This document shows positions 1 through 11,800 of a stretch of DNA of 64,000 bases, piece by piece; within the stretch, counting starts at the first letter, position 1, and the number at the start of each line of letters is the position of its first letter. The notes under the pieces are model-generated. The model was not told the DNA's origin, did no database searches, and was given only the letters and a program-made list of their open reading frames with translations. The translations under genes and the position numbers were made by a program. This DNA is from Gadus chalcogrammus (taxonomy: Eukaryota; Chordata; Actinopteri; Gadiformes; Gadidae): the NCBI RefSeq assembly GCF_026213295.1, contig NC_079415.1:29541206-29605205 (forward strand). Direction: 5' to 3'.

Positions 1-243
1 CATTTGGTCAAGTAGCTAAATCTATTGTACCGAATTTCAAACAAACATTTAAAACATATTTTGCAATGAGCTTCATCATCACCAAACTGCTCACCATTAC
101 CTGTGCTCCATAGTGCATGTCCATGTTAAGGTTTTGATAGTTATGTTAACGCACACGTTACCATAAACACACGCAAATGTGTGAGTGCGAGCATTGCGCG
201 TGGACAGGCTCCCTGCTCCTGTAGTCGTAGAGACCCGTAGATA

Positions 244-292
244 ACTACCCAATGACAGCACATTAGGGCGTAATGTGCTGTGATTGGGTAGT
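244..292. repeat. Hairpin with paired CCAAT boxes
   Basis: Two 22-bp arms with one mismatch around a GGGCG loop. Each arm carries a CCAAT box, in opposite orientation. Copies at 15571-15619 and 43861-43909 have one more arm mismatch. Confidence 0.7.
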
Positions 293-749
293 AATCGTCA
301 CCTCAAAGCGTCCTTCTGGTTGAATGCTGTGAGCGCTGAAAGTGACTGGGCTGTTCTGCTCCCCTCCTCCATTGACACTTTTGGCCCACGCCGAGTCAAA
401 CCATGCCACACTGAATTAAAACTGAATTCACCACAGCTTTTTAACCGCATGACAATGCGCAACAAAGCCCATTAGAATCTCAGCTTTTTAGTCACGCACC
501 AGCAGCCAACGCTTCGACCGACACACCAACTCCGTTATTAAACATCACCATATTACGTTATAGTGGTGGTTTTAAACCAAATACTATATCCGGTCTAATC
601 AGCATGCCACACGTCAAAAGTTGCCGCCGGCCACTAGTACTATCCTCCCACCACAAACTGACGAAGAGGTGAATGGAGACTCCACTGTTGTGTGTGTGTG
701 TTGGAGGACATGTCTGCAGGGGACTGAGCTCATGATCCCCCAATGCTTA

Positions 750-1180
750 AAGGGGACATATTATGAAAACAACGCTTTTCCTGGGATTTGGGGTGTTGTT
801 TTGTGTCTCTGGTGCTCCCACACACATACAAACTTCCCTCAAAAAGTCTGCAGGTACATGATATTTTGAGTGAGATATGCATGAACTAACGCCAAAGCTT
901 TCCGGCTGCTCCGGCGGGTGTACTCCGGGAGCTGAACTGCCACCGAAGCTGGCAGGTCCGTTGAGGGGGATCTCGGCGGCAGTCCGGCAGCTCCGGCGCG
1001 GGGAGCTCGGCGGCAGTACGGCAGCTCCGCTCCCGGGGTACAATCCCTTTCTCCTCCAAGTCGCGGTTCATGGACTTCAGAGGGTCAACGACAAAGTTCC
1101 TTTCCCCCAATTCTTCTCCACCATGTCCGAGATAACCCGAAATATGAGCCTTTACTTTTGGCCATATAACTCCGTAATGA
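750..1180. repeat. Dispersed repeat starting AAAGGGGACATATTATG
   Basis: One end resembles a widespread fish element. The other half is GC-rich with repeated CTCCGGC. It is also present at about 16090-16520 and 44370-44800. A second terminus is not seen, so limits are approximate. Confidence 0.35.
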
Positions 1181-1445
1181 GCTTCTACATCACCGTTCTG
1201 CTCACCATCAGATGTTCTCAATAGTCTGGTGTTTTCATATACATTGTGTGTGTACATGCACAGGGGTGTGGCCACAGGGGTTTATTAAGTCTCCTCAATC
1301 TTTTTTCACATCGAGGATGTCACATGATGTTACTGGCTGTGTGACACTCCTCTGTCTACATCCTCTCGCAAACAATACGTGGCTAGGCAACAGCGGGGGG
1401 GAAGGGGTGCACGTACCACCCTGAGAGTTGACTTTATTGTAGCAC

Positions 1446-1562
<117 letters not shown>

Positions 1563-2239
1563 TTTCAATTTCACCCGATGGAGTAGGTTTAGCCGAGTAT
1601 ATCTTAATTACTCGTGTACTGATGTCCCCCACACACAGCAGTGGAGAACAAACACACACACACATACACATACACATACACATACACAAACACATGCACA
1701 TACACATTCACATACACACATACACACTCACACAGCAGTACAGCAGAGAACACACCATCGACCAGGCCGCTATGAAACAGATATGTGTGTTATAAGGAAG
1801 GCGCAAACACACACACAAACACACATGGACGCACGCCAGCACAGACACCGTTGTACTCGTATAGACACCCACATGGAGCATCGACCTCATTCCTTAAATG
1901 ATATTTAGAAATACAATTGGAACGGATCTATTTCAGCGTGTGTACTAGAAATGACACGCACACACTTACCCACACATCTTACCGAAGTCACGGATGGAGA
2001 AAAATGTGAGAAAATGAATCCCTTCAACAACCACTTCAAGGACAGGATATATGTGTGCGTGTGTGTGCATGCAGCCTAAATGCACACTTTTTGAGACAGC
2101 ATGCACTTAAATGAACGCGTATGCAACCCACTGATGCAATTATCGAAAAAAACATCAAAAAAATGATATTGACATGGTACAGATGTGTGCTGGCAAAGCA
2201 TAAGGGACACAGTATATACACATAAACACGCATACACAC

Positions 2240-2243
<4 letters not shown>

Positions 2244-2305
<62 letters not shown>

Positions 2306-2383
2306 ACTCACTCACTCACTCACTCACTCACTCACTCACTCACTCACTCACTCACTCACTCACTCACTCACTCACTCACTCAC
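2244..2383. repeat. (CT)n-(CACT)n compound microsatellite
   Basis: A CT run passing directly into CACT tetranucleotides. Confidence 0.95.
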
Positions 2384-2809
2384 GAAACAAACATCATATT
2401 GCCCACAACCACGTCAAAATGTATTAGCACCTGCTATAAACAATCTAGCATCCCCGTAACTCCCGAAATCCTAATTCTTTGGCAACGCTACTGCTTGACC
2501 ATGGTGAAGGCTAGGAATAGTTATTTATTATTTATTGCTCCAAACCTTTTTACATTCCACACACAGCAACATAATATAAAAAGTATTTGTTCCGCTCCCA
2601 GGGGCCAATGGAACAACAAACCCGCCTTGTAGATGTCTTTTTCTTTGGACTCAGGTATCATCTTATGACAGCTCTCACTTGAAAACTCATAAAGCTCAAA
2701 GTGGGAACTATATGAAATGCAAGTCCACGGCTGAATAAAACGTAAAAAAAATGGTTGCATAAATCCAACCAGGAGCAAATGTATGAAGGCCAATTATTCT
2801 TGGACGTAC

Positions 2810-2870
2810 CGGTTTGATGTACCCTTCAGTCTGGGAAGTGTTTGAATGGGAACACTCTTCCTTATTCTTC
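2810..2870 (-). promoter_or_regulatory. Paralogous distal first-exon-like block
   Basis: Homologous to the candidate first exons but with a GTACGT donor. It belongs to the upstream region of a gene lying left of the window. It may be an alternative distal first exon or a relic. Confidence 0.3.
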
Positions 2871-4390
2871 ACTATAGACGGGGATCGGAGGGCCTGGGTT
2901 GTATAGCCACCCTACCTTCCTCAGTGTCATCTAAAGGTTAACCTTTGTGCTTGGGGTAAACCGCCCACAAGGTTGGAGGCATCCCCTTATGCATTCTTTT
3001 ACTTGGGTCATGTCTTCAAACATTATCTGATTTGATTATTTACATCTGCATTGTGGGGAGGGTGTGAATCTGTTTAAATAGCTCTGTCTAACTGTATTCT
3101 GGATTCATTCTGCTAGTGAGGAGTCTAGTGTAAGCATTCATTAAAATAGGTTAATTGTCTAAAACTATTTGGTGCTTTTTTGCATTTTGAAGTTTAGAAG
3201 AAGAATTCTCATCCGTCCTAGAGACGTAATATCCCTTAAAGAAATTGCCAGGGAAGGGGGTATTACCGAGGCCTTGTCATGTTGCATCCTGAGCTCATCT
3301 CAAATAAAGGAAGTATGCCTGGGTTAGACCCTAAGACTGAAGGTCATGAGGAAGTGGATAGGAGGCTGTGGTCGCTGGGAATCCTGACGCTTCACTCCAG
3401 AGTGTGAACTATTATACGCTGTGTCAGACTTCCAAAATGGGCTCATCGTCAGCATCGAGTAGCCAAGGGATGAGGTTCCATCATAGATGTATAAATTGTA
3501 CGGAGCTATTTAGTTTGTAAATGTAAAACTGTAGATCATGGTTTATAAGTCACATCACGTTTCTTATCAACAATGAAAAATAGCGTCCTCTGTGATAATA
3601 TCTGTTCCGAGTTGATTGCTATTGTCTAATTTCAGACCAATCAGGGCATCTCTTCCCTGCAATGGGTTCAAAGGTTTGAGTCGTATTGGCAGAAGAACAA
3701 AGCCCTGCAGCAGGCATCTGCCAGGGTGTTGAAGTGTGCTTCCGGTCAGGTTAGAGTGGTTGGGACTGTTTGAATCAGTGGAGCCTCACCTTTGTATAGT
3801 TTGTCTAGATTTTTTTTAGGAACAAATACAGATGAAGGTAAAGCAGCAGTGCACAGCGATTTGCAAGGTAAGAGTGGTGCTTGGTCAGAGAGCTGCTCTC
3901 GCGTGGCCTCTACTTTTTCTGGTTTGTAGCCTACCCTGTGGCCGACGCTTCCGATTGGCTGGTGCACGTGACATCATGACCAAGAGACAAAAGCAGACTT
4001 GTAATTCAAAGCTACAATGTTGTGAATAGGTCTAGGTGGAATGAAGTGGATGAATTTACTTGTTCAGATACTGTATATTGATTTTAATATTGTTAAGGCA
4101 CTAAGTTACATAGTAAAGGTTTAATTACTTACATTTTATTAGAATATTTTCTAAGGAACTGAATGGTAAATGTAACTTCTGCCGACAGGAGCCCCTCAAT
4201 CAAGACAATCACAATACACCTAGTTTGTCGACCTCTTGAAGTAGTGTCGGAACATGGGAGTTTTGTTTCTTATCACCCCCTTTTCCGGGGAAAATTACTC
4301 ATGCAGAAATCGATTCAAGGACGAGTTAATGTAGGCTATCAAAGTTTTATTGACGTTATGTTTATTCACTGAAGCAATGTTCCCTGCCAT

Positions 4391-5038
4391 AAGGCAAGGC
4401 AAGGCAAGGCAACTTTATTTATACAGCACTTTTCATACACAAGGCAGACTCAAAGTGCTTCACATATAAACATTGTCATACAATAAAATTAAATAATAGA
4501 TACGTAAAAGAAAACATGCAAAGAAATTAGTAAAATAGAAAGTTAAAAAGGCATTTTAGTATTAAAATAGAAAATAAAGGCAAAGTTAAAAAAGCTTTTT
4601 AGAAAGTGCAATGTGTTTAAGATTTAGCAGAAAGCTAAAGCAAACAAAAGTCTTCAGTCTTATTTTAAAGGTGCTCAGAGTTGTGGCAAATCTTAAATCC
4701 TCAGGGAATTTATTCCAGCTATTTGTTGCATAGTAACTAAATCCTGCTTTCCCATGTTTCGTGTTTACTCTGGGGATAATTAACAGATTGGTCTCTTAGT
4801 ATCTTAGTGGTCTAGAAGGCTTATATTATGGAAGCATATCAGTTAAATATTTTGGGCCTAAACCATGAGACCCCAACGAGGTAGCTTTACTGGTTTTACA
4901 GAGTTTGGAGTGCAAATATACCACACAATAAAAAACAGCTATAAACTGGACTTTAACCAGGGTCAACATACCCAACTAATCAATTACAAAACTATCTACA
5001 GACTAACCATACCTTTTTAAATAACAAAAAAAAAAAAA
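4391..5038. repeat. GGCAAGGCAAGG teleost interspersed repeat
   Basis: It begins with AAGGC tandem repeats, then CAACTTTATTTATACAGCAC and CATACACAAGGC, and ends in a poly-A run. This is a very common fish non-LTR-type repeat. It recurs below every gene in the array. Confidence 0.65.
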
Positions 5039-5857
5039 CATAGCCCATTGACTTATCGGCACACACTGTTATGTGTACAGTAAAGTTATAAAATTACAAC
5101 AAAGTTGCTCATGCTTATTTTGTTAATTATTATTATGTGTGAATCTCACAGTCACCTCGCATCCATTCAGTCCATAGACGGCCCATATTGACCCAGATGA
5201 GCCGGATGGAGCTCATTACATAAACCTGCCTGTAGTTTGCGGTGTGGTTACGGTGTGGTTTCCTGGCTATTTTTGTAAATAGGCAAGTCTTACAGAGTAC
5301 TAAATATGGGCGCAGGGAACAACAACATACAGACCAGATCAAGCAAAAGGTACAGAAACAAGTATTTTTATGTTGTTAGCCCCATAGCATATTTGCCTAA
5401 GTCATATTTTAAGGTTCATCTTGTAATAAGTGTCAAAAATCCCCACGATCCTAGAAGCTAGAAGCAAGGAGAGCAGGAATAAGAGCGTCACTCGCTGGTT
5501 CTTTCTTTCTTGATATAAATATTAATTCTAAACAGCATTTTACACAGTAGCCTATAATAGGAAATGCTCAAAGGTAAATCAACGCCATTAAACACTGACT
5601 GTAGCTCTTTATGAGAGATGCCACCGAAACGGCGCCAGGGAAGACTGTTCTTTTAACATTGAAAAATAAAGCTGATAATGATTTATTGGAAATTGTAAGA
5701 GTTAAATTCAGGGGCAAGAAATCCAGATACCTTATTTCAATGCAGTGGCGTTAGCCCCACAGAAGATTGAGAAGGCTAGATAGCTCCACTTGATCAGTTT
5801 GTCCCAGGACAACAAAACAATCAAAAAACAGCAAGCTAAATAAATACTAAAAAAAAT

Positions 5858-8800
5858 CTAAAACATCCCCTCTGTTGCATCAAAGGCTAATTTCATCAAC
5901 CTGTGTGGAAAACAGGAAGTCATTGTCCACTTTCAGCCACGCGTGTGTTGCAGCAGACATCCATGTGTCTGATCTTTGTTGGAATATTGACAAATGATCT
6001 GTCGAGTGCAGCGACCTCATTGCTCTTGTTGAGAGCAACATGGAGTGGTCTGTAGTCCCATCAACGTGTTCCAGGTGTTGGACATTCAGTGGCGGCCTAG
6101 TAGATGCGCAGACGGCAACAATGTAGAGGCCACTCTGGGTGACTACTTACATGTTTTCATTTGAATTTGTATTATTCAACGTTTCCAACTCCAAATCCTC
6201 AGCAACTGTGAAAGAAACAAAAACACATGCAATTCACACCCAAAGCCATAGTACTTTTTAGTTAGTTTATTTCCAAATTTGGATCTTGTTCTAGTAAGTT
6301 TCAGCTCGCCATCGTAGCAGAGGCGTTCTTCAGTTACGGTGCGACTCGGGAGGATGAATGAGGTATGATAGTAAAACTATTTATTAAAGAAGGCAATCGA
6401 ATCATGCGATGAAAATATGCAATCCAGGGTCGGTTCAAAAAGCACCTGTGCGTGTCATTCATTCATCTTAATGGTTTTTCTCTCTGGTTACTAGGAAACT
6501 AGTAGTAGATCCGTCCATCATACATCTGAATTAGACACCCTCACCTGTGATATCAGTAAATGATTGTTTTAAAACGGCTTATATTGGCACTTTGAACTTG
6601 ATGCGTATAGTGGCCTAGTTAGGCCACTATACGCATCATAGCATGTTTTAGACCTGAAAAAGGCGCTTTCGCCAGATGCATTTAGAAAAGCATTATCAAT
6701 GAGGTATATTAATTCAGGCCTAGCCTCTATTAGCAAGTCTTGTCTTGTTTAGTGATCTTATTTATGTATGGACGGCCCATTTGGGTCGTGGGTGGGTTCT
6801 GTGCCAGCTACCTATAGATCCACTTGGCCCTCAGCCTGGTTTGAGTGGCTACAGCTTGTTTGTGCGTGTTGCCATGGTTTTTGGCTCGCTATTACAGCGC
6901 AGTATGTGAGCTATGGTTTGTGATGGGCTTTTTTCCCGATGGATAGCAAGAAACATGCTCTATTACGGAGAGAAAAAATATTTAAACAATAGTATAGTTA
7001 GTAGTTGAATTGCTTTCTTTACTGTTCTTGATTGTTTCGAATGTCATGACCCCAGAGACTCACCGGGCGGCTGAGGCACGAGAATCTCACGTTCTGGAAA
7101 CAAACATGGAAGGGCATAAATAAAAAAGTGGATTACTGTTAGAAGGCTTACGGCCGGGTCACCTCTGCTGTGCCCTCTTTAATGAAAGAATACATTTATG
7201 CAGAAAAATATTACATTTTGGCAACGGTACAACGATATTTCAACAATACTTACCTTTTGTCTACAGTTTATAATCAGTCATCTTTCAAGCATTTAATTTT
7301 TTTCTTGGTAACCACAGTGACTCACCTGCGACTTCTTCGCTTGCTGATACTGGATCGGCTTGTGGGGCTGATTGGGGTCGTTGCTGGTTACAGACTGAGG
7401 AGAAACAACGGAATGAACAAAAGTCCATGTTAAACAGAGGCCCAGGGATGAACTGAACATCGCCAACAGGCGACTTTTTAAACTAAAAGGGATTCAGCCG
7501 GTTTGTGTAGCTTAACACCAGTCTGATGCTGTACAGTTGGGGGTGCTCTAGTCTATATATCACATACTCTAGGCCTACATATGCTGAATCATAAAAAAAG
7601 ACCATTTGGAATTTGGCTTTGAAACACCACTGCAGAATGAGGTAATTTAAAGTAAATGCAAGTCACAAATGATCTTCCATAGCTCAGATAAGTATATGGG
7701 GGGGCATTTGGCCAAAAGAATACTCACATATGCGTCTCCTCAGAAAATCATTCCGGAGGATTAACATAGAAAGTGGATTGCTCGGACCTGGATCAGGAAT
7801 AAAGGCTAGGTCAACATTGGGGACACTAGTATTCCAGTTTGTGAAACCTTTCATGGTCAAATATTCTAAGTCTATCCATTGAACAGCCAATGCCGTCCCT
7901 CCATGTAGTTATTCTATATTTGCTATGTTTTCATCAGTATGTTTATATATATATTGTAGCGGGCCTGTGGGTGTGGGGTTTTCACGCCACCAAGTTGAAT
8001 AGATAAAATGACACAACACAGAGAGCAGTTCCAATGCAGAATGGTTTATTTACCAAGTAAACCAAACCAGGGTGGGAAAAGGGTCATCCACCTCTTCTAG
8101 GATACAGTCCAACACTTTCAACCTATCTCTTTCCCTTTTAGGCCGCACCACACTTCTAGCCTGACAGGCACAATCTGCCTGTCCTTTGCTAGCCCTAGCC
8201 TTCCTCGCCTCCCGTGTCTCTTTACTCGCCCTCTTGAGCCCAAGCACCCCTGCTTAACGATCCCCAGGCTTGCCTCGTTAAAGGGAGGAAGTCCATGTAA
8301 GGCTTTGGGGTGGAGCCAGCAGGTTGCTAGACCTACCACTCCCCTCACTCCTCCCTGCAGTCTGCCACAATATACATATACGTACGATATAGATCTAGGA
8401 TATATCTATAAATTGAATGAGACCCAGAGCTAGTGAGAGTAAAAAGAGAGAAAACGGTGATTGAATGGATACTTACAACACTTCACCATTACTGCAATTG
8501 GAGCAAAAATGCATAATATGGCAATAATTATTCCGATAATCATCCCAACATCTGCAAGGAGAGGAAATGGAAATAAACATAAAAGGTACCATCATGGCAT
8601 CAGCTTGCTAACACACACAATGTTAATAATTTGTCTCAACCTGAGGGGTATGAAACAACACACGCAGATGGATGATTTCGCTGGTTCCTAACCGACTGTC
8701 CCAACTGACCGTCCCAATTGGCAAATTAAAATGGATCAATAAAATCAAGACAGAGGTTGGCATTCATAGTCAGGTAGAGGAAGGCTAATATAATCAAGAC

Positions 8801-11800
8801 TTCTCAAGTTAGAGCCAAAGGGGACAGGAGAATACCCAATGAGAATGTTAAGGCTATGATTTGGCTCTCATTTTGTATTATACTGAGAGTTTGGATGTTT
8901 GAGGTGAACAGGCTAGGGTTCGGCCTAACAGAGAAAAAGAAACCGCCTGTTTAAGTAACCTACTGGAAAAGTGATAATGTTTGCTAGACATTGCGTACAC
9001 AATGCCAACAGTATTAAGAAACAAATTCACAAAACCTATCCGATCCGATCCTATCCTATTTTTTGCAAAGGTCAAGGTGCGCAGATGCCACAGTCTGACA
9101 CGTGTGTGTGGATTTGTTATCCAATTCTACATTTCAAAATACAAATTGAGAGCAAACTTACAACTTCCCAAATACTATTCTACAAATTTAAGCCTTTGCA
9201 ACAAAATGACCTTCATACGACCCTTCAGCGGTGACATACCTGGTACTGGTTTATAGAGTGGATTTTCCATGGGCAGGCTGGTGTTGCTGGTCCTCACACG
9301 GGTCTTCAGCCTGCAGAAGAACTTCTCAGGGGTATCAGAACTGCTGATATTCTTCAGCGCGTCACCCTCGGTCCACTCTCCTTCGTCTTTCTTCCATTCG
9401 TAGGAGACCGGTCCCAGATCGGTGGTGTCCGCGGTACACCTCAGAGCACAACTGACATTACACAGTGGCTGGGTCTCTATACTGGGCGTCGGAGGGCGCT
9501 CTGGTCAGGTGAAAAGAACACAAGAACAGAGATGAGGTCTTCCATCTGCTGTGTATCTAGACCCCCCAGACCATTTAAAAACAAAATATTTTTGAACAAC
9601 TTTCACGGCTCACTACATTTCCCGCTAGCAGCATTTGTGCCCCAACTTTTTCATTCAAATTCAAAAAAGAAAATGTATTGCGTAGGTGATCATTTTCTTG
9701 CCAGTGCTTGAATATGTCTGTCTGTCTGCAGTCTAGAGCCCTGTCATTTTAATATATTAGCCTATATGCGAACCAATGGTAAAGGTTAGGTTAACTTTCG
9801 CCAATTCAATCCTGCCGTAAGATATGGGCCGATTTGTTTTATTACCCTAATGCCTAAGGCCATTAGTTTTACCAATTTCTTTAGGCTACTTCATGTTTCC
9901 TTACATTGTTTGACCGGCGAAAATCTAACCCAGGGTCTATTTCCGTATGAAACCAGGTAAAATAAGCCGTTGAGAATTTTTTTTGAGACAAATGGCTAAT
10001 AGTGCTTTGGCTTGGGGCGGCGAACGCTTCCAAATCAGCATTTCTTAACCACTAATATTGCTCAGAATAGCATCAAATCTCTGAAGTAGAATGACTAGGG
10101 TCCCGACGCATAAAACAAAGAGCCAACAGCGTAGTTAGCGAACTAAGAGTTTAATAAACCATTCTTTTTTACAGGTCTGTGCATTACCGGTAGGTCCGTG
10201 TTTACAGGAAGGCCATACAAGTCGATTACCGATGCAACGGAGTTCCCTTCAAGGAGGAAAGTTTTGGAATTTATAATTAATATAGTTTACATGGTTCTGG
10301 GAACCATCACCTTATCGTGGTGGAGAGGTTTGTGTGCCCCCATGAACCTGAGGGCTGTTCTGTCTGGAGCATAGTGCTCCTGGTAGGGTCTCCCAAGGCA
10401 AAGTGGTCTTAGGTGAGGGGTCCGACCAAGAATGGTTCATAGTACTTTAACAGCAAGTACAGTTTAACTGTGAGGAGTTGTGCCCCACAGCCTTATATTA
10501 TGCACATTGTAAAGTTCACTATGGAGATTCCAATCATCGCAAACCCAATCCTTCCAGTGGTGGTAGTCCGCAGAAATCTCCTGGCAGCTGGAGGAGCTAG
10601 AGTCAGAGTTAGAAACCTCCATTGTTCTGTCAATTCTGATGTGAGGTACTCAAACTGCACGCAAAGGATAGCCTTATCCCCTATTTCTTCATGTTTGACT
10701 TTCATAAAAAAGAGTTTGTTTAATAAAAGCGTAAAAATAAACACAATAGATCTAATGCCTGTAGAAAACTTGAGTGAAACAAATTGAAATTGTCAGCCTG
10801 ACATGTGTTCGCCCTCTGCCTAGTTCCAGAGGTCAAATCTGAAATGAATCCAGGTCTGAAAATCAACTTTATGTTTTATAGAAACTAGGGATGCAAACAA
10901 TTAATCGATTATCGATTAATTGTCGATAAGAGATTACTCGATTAAAATAAATTACTTGCAATTAATCGCATTTTAACCCGTAATTCCCCAACCGTCCACG
11001 TGAGGGCGCACTTGACGCCAGACGTACTTGACGCACACGCGGGAACACAAGCGGGAACACAAGCAAAGCAGTGCCGTGTTCCAATACCCGTACTTCCATG
11101 AGTATACTTAAAGGAAGTATATTATCCGCACTGGCTACTACGTTAATTTTTCAAATGTGAGTGCTGTTCCAAATCGAGTACTCCGTGGTGCACTAACCGG
11201 AAATTACGATCACGACTGCCGCCGTGGCTCCTCCCCCGCAATAAACATCCCGCTTTGAACGGTGAACTATTTACGCCTAGCAGCTATAAAAAGCTATAAA
11301 AACTATAAAAACTACAAAATGACTCTATTAATGCAGGCTATGTGGAAAATGCGCCGACTTTGGCTTTGCCTGGCTCCGCCTCTTCTGCTACGTAGCTAAG
11401 AAGGCTGCCGTTCAGTTCAGTACGGGGAGTGTCCTTCGATCCACACTTCACGATTAGCCCGTTTTGAGTACGGCATCCGGGTCCTTGAAGTATACTTCTT
11501 TTCGCCGGATCTGAATTGGAGTACTGCGTACTCAAATTTTGGCTAGTAAGTACGGACAGTACGGGTATTGGAACGCGGCAGGACAAGACAAACGAAAAGC
11601 GGGACACTAACACGATGAAGAGGGCAAAACGGAGTGCAGTATGGAGCCACTTTAAGTTGGTTAATGACGACAAAGACGCCAAATGCACAATATGTGGAAG
11701 TATTTTAAAGTACAACAACTAAACGACTTCGTTGAATTACCACCTAAATGTGTCACATTCAGAAGGAAATTCAGCTTCTCAGAAGAATTGCCGCTTATCA

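Noticed and set aside
2076..2303. Genes in the CACT/CT compound microsatellite
   Set aside because: Repeat-derived frames without any domain or splice evidence.
5133..5342. Minus-strand 69-residue frame conserved below each gene as a small gene
   Set aside because: No splice or coding pattern beyond overall unit similarity; more likely 3' UTR or flank.
7170..7433. Plus-strand 87-residue frame conserved in every unit
   Set aside because: It is antisense to a tail exon and its splice sites; conservation follows from the minus-strand exon and recent duplication.
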